Source: CAZNXE01 sp964576465
Lineage (GTDB): Bacteria; Planctomycetota; Planctomycetia; Pirellulales; JAEUIK01
DNA: 9,434 nucleotides
Direction of reading: 5' to 3'
NCBI GenBank assembly: GCA_964576465.1
Contig: CAZNXE010000225.1
Span: forward strand, 1-9,434
The notes beneath the pieces are model-generated. The model was not told the origin of the DNA. It saw only the letters and a list, made by a program, of their open reading frames with translations, and did not search any database. The position numbers and the translations under genes are program-made. Every line of letters starts with the position of its first letter. Within the stretch, counting starts at the first letter, position 1. Shown piece after piece: positions 1 through 5,213 of this stretch.

Positions 1-1
1 C

Positions 2-94
2 CCCCCCATGACGTCGCTCCGCGATGAAGCCAAGCACGGCACCCCCCACGGCCTCCTCGACGCGCTAACCCGGCTGTTTCATCTGAAGGATTGA
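2..94 (+). CDS. 3' end of an unidentified plus-strand gene (partial)
   Basis: The frame is open from the left edge and ends at TGA 92-94. It reads PPMTSLRDEAKHGTPHGLL followed by DALTRLFHLKD. The mix of charged and aliphatic residues, ending in an amphipathic helix-like LLDALTRLFHL stretch, looks like a real protein C-terminus. Only about 30 codons are visible and I do not recognise the family. The gene converges on scpB, whose stop lies about 100 bp away. The 95-197 gap holds only a weak 6-bp hairpin. An ATG at 8-10 is in frame, but a 28-residue gene starting there seems less likely than a truncated larger gene. Confidence 0.4.
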   Translation, partial: PPMTSLRDEAKHGTPHGLLDALTRLFHLKD

Positions 95-197
95 GACGCA
101 GCCGCTTGTTGCGAAATCGGCTGGCAGCGATGGCAGCACCCAACGCCGATGGAAATGAAGCTGATCGGAAGGTCAGTTGCGGCTTCTTTATCAATCC

Positions 198-1238
198 TTA
201 TTTTTTGCCCTCTTTCTCTTTCTCTTTCTCTTCATCATCTTCGTCCTCGTCATCATCCCAGTCTTCCTCTTCGTCGTCGTCTTCTTCATCTTCTGAATCC
301 TCATCGTCTACTTCTTCCCACTCATCTTCTTCCAAGTCTTCCTCTTCATCCTCTTCCTCTTCGTCGTCTTCTTCATCAAATTCTTCATCGTAGTCGTCGT
401 AGTCTTCGTCCTCCTCTTCGTCGTCTTCCTCTTCTTCATCGGTGTCATCTTCGACGTTGTCATGCTCCGGCGCGACATCGGCGACGACATTAGAATCGGT
501 GGATGTCTCGTCGGGAATTTCTTCGATTTCTGTCTCGTCGGAATTATCGAGTGCAACGGTCACGGCTTGCTCCTCCTCATGGCCATTTGCGTTATGAATT
601 GCCTGGGTCGCATCTGTATCGGTAAGTTGTAACGCTGATGGTGAGTTCTCTTCTGCCCGAGGGCATAACATCTCGGCTCTCGGTAATTCGTCAAGGTGGC
701 GAAGACCGAATACCTGAAGAAAGCGTTTCGTGGTTCCGTATAAGAACGGGCGGCCCAACTCTTCAGATCGTCCGGCAATGCGAACCAACTCTCGCTCCAT
801 TAGTTGCCTTAACATTTCACCACATTGCACGCCGCGAATCGACTCAATTTCGGCTCGCAGCACAGGCTGTCGGTAGGCGACCACCGCCAACGTCTCCATC
901 GCGGGTGACGACAATCTGGTCTCTACGGGCGTTTGATGCAACTTTCGCAGCCACGCCCCGTACTTCGGCCGCGAGAGGAGCTGGAAACCACCAGCCACTT
1001 CTTCCGCCCGAAATGCCGTCTGGCCCTGATCGTAATGACGGTTCAATTGGCCGATCAATGTACGTGCTTCCGTCCCATCCGCCAAGTTGGCAAGTTGGGC
1101 CAGCCGGCGTGTATTAAGCGGTTCTCGGGCTAAAAACAAGACGGCCTCGATTTGGGCCATCCGCCGCTCACGAACGCCCGGGAGATCGACTCCCTTGTGC
1201 TTGCCCTTTTCCGCTGGGCTGGATCGGTCGCTCAACAT
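198..1238 (-). CDS. scpB: Segregation and condensation protein B with a very acidic C-terminal tail
   Basis: ScpB is the winged-helix partner that, with ScpA, bridges the SMC heads in the bacterial condensin complex. Numbering from the ATG at 1238, the core spans about residues 27-186: MAQIEAVLFLAREPL (27-41), METLAVVAYRQPVLRAEIES with IRGV (114-137), and GRPFLYGTTKRFLQVFGL (162-179). These are the family's hallmark segments. After the core come about 75 residues of ordinary linker, then residues 263-337, of which about 66 of 75 are Asp or Glu, and finally a Lys/Glu end (KEKEKEGKK). Typical ScpB proteins are about 180-250 residues, so the tail accounts for the extra length. In-frame ATGs also exist at 1346 (382 aa) and 1160 (320 aa). 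None has a clear ribosome site. I prefer 1238 because residues upstream of it look unlike conserved protein, but this is uncertain. No scpA is visible in the window. Confidence 0.93.
   Translation of the reverse strand: MLSDRSSPAEKGKHKGVDLPGVRERRMAQIEAVLFLAREPLNTRRLAQLANLADGTEARTLIGQLNRHYDQGQTAFRAEEVAGGFQLLSRPKYGAWLRKLHQTPVETRLSSPAMETLAVVAYRQPVLRAEIESIRGVQCGEMLRQLMERELVRIAGRSEELGRPFLYGTTKRFLQVFGLRHLDELPRAEMLCPRAEENSPSALQLTDTDATQAIHNANGHEEEQAVTVALDNSDETEIEEIPDETSTDSNVVADVAPEHDNVEDDTDEEEEDDEEEDEDYDDYDEEFDEEDDEEEEDEEEDLEEDEWEEVDDEDSEDEEDDDEEEDWDDDEDEDDEEKEKEKEGKK
205..445. repeat. Low-complexity polypyrimidine/polypurine tract (ScpB acidic tail codons)
   Basis: The plus strand is almost only C and T here, broken by scattered G and A, in TCT/TTC/GTC triplets. 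The minus strand is therefore a run of GAA, GAG, GAC and GAT codons encoding the acidic tail of ScpB. The mixed use of all four Glu/Asp codons argues for selection on the protein rather than a simple replication-slippage array. The strand asymmetry could favour triplex structure or sequence-length variation between strains. Confidence 0.85.
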
Positions 1239-1453
1239 GCCCACGACACCCGCATGCCGCGACAAACGATTCGCCACGAGAGGAGACCGATAGCGAAACG
1301 CTACGCTCCCCAATCCTACCGGTGGTGCTTTCTGGAAACCGCGCATATCGCAAATACTCGACCCTCGCTGGCCATGCCCCCCTAAAGGCTAGGCATTTGA
1401 GTCGGCACCTTGCAAGGCCTGCCCAATCAGGAGCCGGTATTCTGGAACCCGTT

Positions 1454-2128
1454 TTAGTATCGGCGTTTGGCGCTCCAGCTCTCGACTTCGTCGAGCACAC
1501 GCCGCATCGCGACCATCGGATTGGAATCGGTGGCCTCGAACTGACGGGTAAAGTTCGGGTTTTCACCGATGGCCATTTTGCAGTGAAAGCGGTACAGCGC
1601 ACCGCCACGACCCCATGTTTCCAGGAGGTAGTACGTCGCTCCTAACTGTTCCAACCGCCGGTGCATCGTGTCGAACGTCTCGGCTTTCGCTGGGTCGCCC
1701 TGCGGTTGGAGTTGCTGCCATGGAGGCCGCTCGATGGGTTGTCTGCCACCGGCATCACGGGGAGCGGCCTCCAACCATGCCCGATCCGATCCGTGTGGAC
1801 CCGGCAACAAGCCCACATCGCTTGGCGGCGTTTGAGCCGGTGGAGGTTGGGCCATCGTTCCCGATGCTTCCGGCTGACCCGCGTTTGTTGCCCCCGGCCT
1901 TGGGCCGAGCCAAGTCGAATCTTCTTCCTCTTCATCGAGACTGTGGCGTTTTGTCGCGTTGTCGAGTGCCGCCGATTTTGCCGGTCCTCGAGGGAAGTAG
2001 CGGCGAACCGCATCTCGCAGCGGGCGATCGAACATCGCAATCGAGGGAATGCTAACCAAGAGGCATAGCATCACCGCGGCCCGCAGCGTGGTTGATGTGG
2101 ACGATTGCTTGTTTGCCGAGTCTTCCAT
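1454..2128 (-). CDS. Membrane-anchored protein of unknown function with a conserved-looking C-terminal domain
   Basis: This 224-residue protein starts at ATG 2128 and ends at TAA 1454. A short N-terminal stretch is followed by one hydrophobic segment at about residues 17-33 (AAVMLCLLVSIPSIAMF), which could be a membrane anchor or uncleaved signal. A charged patch (DEEEED, 65-70) and a Pro/Gly/Ala-rich linker (about 75-150) follow. A compact C-terminal region at about 153-219 holds RRLEQLGATYYLLETWG, YRFHCKMAIGENPNFTRQF and AMRRVLDEVESW. This region looks folded and conserved, and I associate the style with planctomycete cell-envelope or periplasmic proteins, but I cannot name a family. The predicted layout is an anchor, a flexible spacer and a small globular domain outside the membrane. 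It lies on the same strand as scpB with a gap of about 110-215 bp, so co-transcription is possible but unproven. Confidence 0.8.
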   Translation of the reverse strand: MEDSANKQSSTSTTLRAAVMLCLLVSIPSIAMFDRPLRDAVRRYFPRGPAKSAALDNATKRHSLDEEEEDSTWLGPRPGATNAGQPEASGTMAQPPPAQTPPSDVGLLPGPHGSDRAWLEAAPRDAGGRQPIERPPWQQLQPQGDPAKAETFDTMHRRLEQLGATYYLLETWGRGGALYRFHCKMAIGENPNFTRQFEATDSNPMVAMRRVLDEVESWSAKRRY

Positions 2129-2337
2129 GTGATCAACGGCAGAGAATCACTCGCCGCGAACACCTCCCTGAGGGCGGTAAAATACTTCTAGCGGAGCGTA
2201 TGCTGTCCGCAAGCCGGGAGCGATCATAGTCGGTCGTTTTCCGCGGCGGCAACGGCAATCACACGACTTCTTGGGGCAAACCTCCGAACTGCCCGCTCCA
2301 CACAATGCTTTGCTAGCTGCCACCACACCACGATGCG

Positions 2338-2360
2338 TGCCCAGGGATATAATCTGGGCA
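2338..2360 (+). promoter_or_regulatory. TATAAT -10 box enclosed in a perfect inverted repeat at the cysteine desulfurase start
   Basis: A consensus TATAAT sits at 2348-2353. It lies in the 9-nt spacer of a perfect 7-bp inverted repeat, TGCCCAG (2338-2344) and CTGGGCA (2354-2360). The right arm runs into the ATG at 2360. Position 2336 can also pair with 2362 across a G-T wobble. If the box is used, transcription would start at or very near the ATG, giving a leaderless mRNA. No good -35 hexamer is visible. The dyad could be a repressor operator over the promoter. If transcription starts further upstream, it would instead be an RNA hairpin masking the start codon. Confidence 0.4.
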
Positions 2361-3517
2361 TGTCCTCAGATTCGATCTACCTGGATGCCAACGCCACGAC
2401 CACGCAGGCTCCAGAAGTCACGCAGGCGATGGTCGAATGCTTTGAACGCTTTGGTGCCAACCCGGCAAGCCAACACCGCCAGGGTCGCGAGGCCCGCCGC
2501 CGTCTCGAAGATGCCCGCGAAGGAATCGCCGAGATTCTTGGTGCCCAACTCAGCGGCCCCCAGGCAGACCAGTTCGTCTTTACCTCCGGAGGGACCGAAG
2601 CGAACAACTTGGCTATTTTCGGACTATCAGGCCCGGCGGACGGCCGCGTGATTGTCTCGTCAATCGAACACCCTTGTATCGCAAATGCGGCACGACAACT
2701 TGAGCGAGACAACTGCTCTGTCGATCCGATTCCCGTGCGAACCACCGGGGTTGTCGATCCGGCTGATCTCGACGTGTTGTTGCAAAAACCAGCTCATCTG
2801 GTGAGTGTGATGCTGGCAAACCACGAGACGGGAGCGATCCAACCGCTGGCCGAAATCGCTGAGCGTTCTCATCTGCACCACGCTTTGGTACATACCGATG
2901 CCGTTCAGGCGGTCGGAAAGCTCGATATCGACTTTCACGCTCTAGGAGTCGATACGATGGCGGTCACCGCGCACAAGTGCCACGGTCCGCTGGGGATTGG
3001 CGCGTTGCTTCTGCGACATGGCGTGAACTTGCAGCCGCGGCTGTTCGGCGGGTCGCAACAATTCGGTCTCCGCCCCGGCACGGAAAACGTCGCCCTGGCC
3101 GTGGGCATGTTTACCGCGTTGTCGCTGTGTCACGCTGATGCACGGCAGCGGATCGATCACATGCGAAGGCTTCGCGATCGCTTCGAAGATGCACTGTTGG
3201 GCCAAATCGACGGCCTGGTGGTTCATTGTCGTTCGGCCAACCGCCTGCCCCAGACGTCGAACATGGCATTTGGGGGCCTCGATCGACAGGCTTTTTTCAT
3301 GGCCTTGGATATGGCGGGTGTGGCATGTTCAACGGGTTCGGCTTGCCAAAGTGGATCGTCTGAACCCTCGCCAACGCTCACCGCAATGGGCTGTGAAAAG
3401 GGGCAAATCGACAGCTCCCTACGGTTCAGTCTGTCGGCCTTGACCACGGAGGCCGAGGTTGAGGAATCGGTCCGACGTATCATCCATGTCTACAAGCACT
3501 TGCGAGATCGGAATTGA
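2360..3517 (+). CDS. Cysteine desulfurase (NifS/IscS-type, class V aminotransferase fold)
   Basis: This is a PLP enzyme that removes sulfur from L-cysteine as an enzyme persulfide, leaving alanine, and passes the sulfur on for Fe-S clusters or thiolated tRNA and cofactors. Numbering from the ATG at 2360 (385 aa): YLDANATT (7-14), the PLP-phosphate loop SGGTEANN (76-83), His104 in IEHPC, Asp180 in HTDAVQAVG, the PLP lysine Lys206 in AHKCHGPLGIGAL, LRPGTEN (237-243), and the catalytic Cys329 in CSTGSACQSGSSEPS. All key residues are present and the length is typical of the family. An in-frame ATG at 2333 would add nine residues (MRAQGYNLG), but family members normally begin a few residues before the YLD motif, so 2360 is preferred. 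No scaffold (iscU/sufU), thiI or mnmA neighbour is visible, so the recipient is unknown and I do not choose between iscS and nifS. A 203-bp gap separates it from dnaA. Confidence 0.93.
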   Translation: MSSDSIYLDANATTTQAPEVTQAMVECFERFGANPASQHRQGREARRRLEDAREGIAEILGAQLSGPQADQFVFTSGGTEANNLAIFGLSGPADGRVIVSSIEHPCIANAARQLERDNCSVDPIPVRTTGVVDPADLDVLLQKPAHLVSVMLANHETGAIQPLAEIAERSHLHHALVHTDAVQAVGKLDIDFHALGVDTMAVTAHKCHGPLGIGALLLRHGVNLQPRLFGGSQQFGLRPGTENVALAVGMFTALSLCHADARQRIDHMRRLRDRFEDALLGQIDGLVVHCRSANRLPQTSNMAFGGLDRQAFFMALDMAGVACSTGSACQSGSSEPSPTLTAMGCEKGQIDSSLRFSLSALTTEAEVEESVRRIIHVYKHLRDRN

Positions 3518-3664
3518 TGACCCGATTCCGCCGAAGACGGTCGCGGAGTACCGCTAGATTCCGAACCCAAAAAAACGTGTCGGATTAGGTGACCTGGGTA
3601 GCGCGTAGCGAGCCGGAATATGTGCCGGTAGCACCTACTTGTGACGCCTTGCTCTAGTCACTCT

Positions 3665-3690
3665 GTTCGGGTTCTAAAATCAACCCGAAC
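3665..3690 (+). promoter_or_regulatory. Perfect 9-bp inverted repeat enclosing a TAAAAT -10-like box upstream of dnaA
   Basis: GTTCGGGTT (3665-3673) and AACCCGAAC (3682-3690) are perfect reverse complements separated by 8 nt that contain TAAAAT (3675-3680), a good -10 hexamer. A start point near 3687 would give a leader of about 35 nt before the proposed TTG start of dnaA. No convincing -35 is present at 16-18 bp. The arms could bind a dimeric regulator over the promoter. The element could also be a terminator hairpin for the upstream gene, but no T-run follows the right arm, which argues against intrinsic termination. Confidence 0.45.
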
Positions 3691-3720
3691 GAGCCTTTCG
3701 TACGCCTATTTTCGCGATCC

Positions 3721-4860
3721 TTGTACAACGTGTGGACGGACCCAATCTACGTGGACGGTGTCTGCTCAATTCCGTTTTCCGCATCCTGCTCTCAAGACGA
3801 TTTGCCTCGGTCATCACCGGGACATCGCCGCGGGAAGTCCACGCCTCGACTTCAACAAGCACCGCTGGCTGACTTTGTCGCTGGCCCGGAGAATGCCGTC
3901 GCCGTCGAGGCTGTTCGCGGTGTGCTCTATGGGGCAGCCGGAGAATATAGCCCGTTGGTTTTCTACGGTATAACAGGCGTTGGTAAAACGCATCTGACTA
4001 CCGGTTTGGCCGAGCTTTGGCGGAGAAGAACGTCGAGGCCCGACAACAGAAACTCGGTTCTGAGCTGCAGCGTCGACGACTTTGCCCGACGCTATGCCGA
4101 GGCCATCGAAACAGAAGCGATCGACGAGTGGAAACGCCGTTTGCGACAGGCGAGCTTGCTTGTCATTGACGATATCGACCGTGTAGCCGGGAAAGACGCC
4201 GCCCAAGAGGAATTGGTTCGAGTGATCGATCAGTTTGCCTCAGACCATCGACAGGTGATCGTTACGGCCAAGTCACCGCCAGAACGGTCAAAGAAGCTCT
4301 GCACACGGTTGCGTAGTCGGCTGTCCGCGGGTCTTGGGGTCTGCATCGCCCCTCCCGGACCGGCAGCCCGGGAGTCGATCATCCGGCAGCTTTGCGATCT
4401 CTTCGACATCTCCTTGGAATCAGCGACCATCAAACGGCTAGCCCAACAGGCAACGGCGACCTATCCGCAACTGCGAGGGACGATGTTGGAACTGCGAACA
4501 TCGATGCGCGGCGATCAGGTCGATGAAGATGCTTTGGAAAATGTCATCCATCGACGCTCGGCAGCCAGTACCCCAGCGTTGGAGACAATCGCGGCAAGCA
4601 CTGCCGGCTATCACGGGGTTACGGTCTCCGATCTACGGAGCCCGTCGCGACGACGACAGGTGGTGGCAGCCCGGGGCGTGGCCATGTTATTGGCTCGCGA
4701 ACTAACCGACGCAAGTTACCACCGCATTGGCACGTATTTTGGCGGACGCGACCATACGACCGTCATGCACGGTTGTCGGCAAACGGCCCTCCGCGGCGAA
4801 CACGACGATCTAACCAAATCGGCCTTACACGAACTACGAGAGCAACTGTCTCAAGGGTGA
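3721..4860 (+). CDS. dnaA: Chromosomal replication initiator DnaA, short form lacking domains I and II
   Basis: DnaA is the AAA+ ATPase that binds and opens the replication origin. Numbering from TTG 3721 (379 aa): the AAA+ domain begins near residue 48 (APLADFVAGPENAVAVEA), with Walker A GITGVGKT (83-90), Walker B LVIDDID (147-153), sensor I region VIVTAK (179-184) and the arginine-finger box RLRSRLSAGL (196-205; Arg200). The DNA-binding domain IV (about 285-379) carries the family signature YFGGRDHTTVMHGCR (339-353). E. coli DnaA is 467 aa; this one has only about 47 unconserved residues before the AAA+ domain, so the usual N-terminal interaction domain is missing. The frame opens after TAG 3655 and has no ATG before residue 254. 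Candidate starts are TTG 3721, GTG 3730, GTG 3751 and TTG 3802, none with a clear Shine-Dalgarno, so the exact N-terminus is uncertain. It heads the dnaN-dciA-gyrB cluster. Confidence 0.95.
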   Translation: MYNVWTDPIYVDGVCSIPFSASCSQDDLPRSSPGHRRGKSTPRLQQAPLADFVAGPENAVAVEAVRGVLYGAAGEYSPLVFYGITGVGKTHLTTGLAELWRRRTSRPDNRNSVLSCSVDDFARRYAEAIETEAIDEWKRRLRQASLLVIDDIDRVAGKDAAQEELVRVIDQFASDHRQVIVTAKSPPERSKKLCTRLRSRLSAGLGVCIAPPGPAARESIIRQLCDLFDISLESATIKRLAQQATATYPQLRGTMLELRTSMRGDQVDEDALENVIHRRSAASTPALETIAASTAGYHGVTVSDLRSPSRRRQVVAARGVAMLLARELTDASYHRIGTYFGGRDHTTVMHGCRQTALRGEHDDLTKSALHELREQLSQG

Positions 4861-4891
4861 ATTCGGTATGCAAAGAAGGTGTTGTTGACCC

Positions 4892-4900
4892 CGTGGAAAA
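4892..4900 (-). promoter_or_regulatory. DnaA-box-like site TTTTCCACG
   Basis: Read on the minus strand, the site is TTTTCCACG. It matches the relaxed DnaA consensus TTWTNCACA at 8 of 9 positions, differing only at the last base. It lies about 30 bp after the dnaA stop codon in the candidate origin. A single near-match could be chance; its location is what supports it. Confidence 0.4.
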
Positions 4901-4950
4901 CATGTCATCAGTCTGTCCATGGGTGTCGACAGTACCTTTCCCCTGTCAAC

Positions 4951-4973
4951 ACGACAACACAAACCCATCAAAC
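4951..4973 (+). repeat. Iteron-like A+C-rich repeat, copy 1
   Basis: This copy begins ACGACAACACAAAC and continues CCATCAAAC. It shares the 11-bp core ACAACACAAAC (4954-4964) with copy 3 exactly, and its ACGACAAC start and CATCAA end with copy 2. All three copies have the same orientation. They may be binding sites for DnaA or another origin protein, or may simply reflect a strand-biased composition. Confidence 0.45.
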
Positions 4974-4982
4974 CATCGTCAG

Positions 4983-5000
4983 ACGACAACATACATCAAC
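4983..5000 (+). repeat. Iteron-like A+C-rich repeat, copy 2 (short)
   Basis: The sequence ACGACAACATACATCAAC has the same beginning as copy 1 (ACGACAAC) and the same end as copy 3 (ACATCAAC), with about five fewer bases in the middle. It starts 32 bp after the start of copy 1. Confidence 0.4.
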
Positions 5001-5010
5001 AGTGCGATCA

Positions 5011-5046
5011 ACGGGCAATGAACACGTTTTGCACTCCACTGCCCGT
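5011..5046. repeat. Interrupted inverted repeat in the candidate origin
   Basis: ACGGGCA (5011-5017) and TGCCCGT (5040-5046) are perfect reverse complements. After one mismatch (5018/5039) pairing resumes at 5019-5020 with 5037-5038, so 9 of 10 positions pair around a 16-nt loop. The loop contains the DnaA-box-like TTTTGCACT at 5027-5035. The dyad lies between copies 2 and 3 of the A+C-rich repeat. Confidence 0.5.
5027..5035 (+). promoter_or_regulatory. DnaA-box-like site TTTTGCACT
   Basis: The site matches TTWTNCACA at 8 of 9 positions, differing at the last base. It shares TTTTNCAC with the other candidate box at 4892-4900, which is on the opposite strand. It lies in the loop of the 5011-5046 inverted repeat. 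Confidence 0.35.
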
Positions 5047-5047
5047 G

Positions 5048-5070
5048 ACACAACACAAACAACATCAACC
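5048..5070 (+). repeat. Iteron-like A+C-rich repeat, copy 3
   Basis: This copy reads ACACAACACAAAC followed by AACATCAACC. Its core ACAACACAAAC (5050-5060) is identical to 4954-4964 in copy 1, 96 bp upstream, and it ends with the ACATCAAC also found in copy 2. Confidence 0.45.
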
Positions 5071-5117
5071 ACATAACTAGATCGTAAGCACGTTGTCGAC
5101 CGTTCGGCAGCTCGCAT

Positions 5118-5129
5118 TACTACTACTAC
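5118..5129 (+). repeat. Four tandem TAC triplets, DnaA-trio-like
   Basis: TACTACTACTAC occupies 5118-5129, directly after a GC-richer stretch (5100-5115) and before an AT-richer segment. DnaA-trios, the single-strand binding motif of bacterial origins, read 3'-GAT-5' or 3'-AAT-5'. These triplets read 3'-CAT-5', so the A and T positions agree and the first does not. The order box-like site, GC-rich, triplets, AT-rich resembles a basal unwinding module, but the fit is partial. Confidence 0.3.
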
Positions 5130-5151
5130 ACAAATAGAACTATTTGGTAGT
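5125..5151 (+). promoter_or_regulatory. Strong bulged hairpin or operator-like dyad upstream of dnaN
   Basis: CAAATAG (5131-5137) and CTATTTG (5140-5146) pair perfectly around AA. With one bulged A at 5130, pairing continues from 5125-5129 (ACTAC) to 5147-5151 (GTAGT), giving 12 pairs. The outer left arm overlaps the TAC triplets. The dyad ends 62 bp before the dnaN ATG. It could be an operator, an mRNA leader hairpin, or a structured part of the origin. Confidence 0.5.
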
Positions 5152-5213
5152 TGTTTTCTTCACGAGAACAATCGCCGAACATTCAACAGGCCCCTAGAAA
5201 GCGAAAGACTACG

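Larger units (their letters stand above)
4861..5213. other. dnaA-dnaN spacer, candidate replication origin (oriC)
   Basis: This 353-bp gene-free stretch lies between dnaA and dnaN, the commonest place for a bacterial oriC. From about 4945 to 5080 the plus strand is strikingly rich in A and C and poor in G and T. It contains two 8/9 DnaA-box-like sites, three iteron-like repeats, an interrupted 10-bp inverted repeat, four tandem TAC triplets and a strong bulged hairpin in an AT-richer segment (about 5116-5165). No perfect TTATCCACA was seen on either strand. Origin function is inferred from position and repeat content; the spacer must at least carry the dnaN leader. Confidence 0.5.

Noticed and set aside
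99..123. CAGCCG/CGGCTG hairpin with a 13-nt loop just after the left-edge stop codon, as a bidirectional terminator
   Set aside because: The stem is only 6 bp, the loop is large and no T-run follows on either strand.
91..393. Plus-strand frame with long serine runs
   Set aside because: It is the antisense reading of the Glu/Asp codons of scpB; the ScpB domain identity on the other strand settles the real frame.
1408..1417. CCTTGCAAGG palindrome between scpB and its upstream neighbour
   Set aside because: A 10-bp palindrome with no promoter elements around it and no second copy noticed is too weak to call.
3543..3554. GCGG-AGTA-CCGC hairpin after the cysteine desulfurase as a terminator
   Set aside because: The stem is only 4 bp and no T-run follows on the coding strand.
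4924..4931. TGTCGACA palindrome in the dnaA-dnaN spacer
   Set aside because: At 8 bp it is common by chance; a related TGTCGAC at 5094-5100 is not enough to call a site.
4951..5070. CRISPR array
   Set aside because: The repeats are imperfect, 18-23 bp and unevenly spaced, overlap compositional bias, and lack uniform spacers or cas genes.
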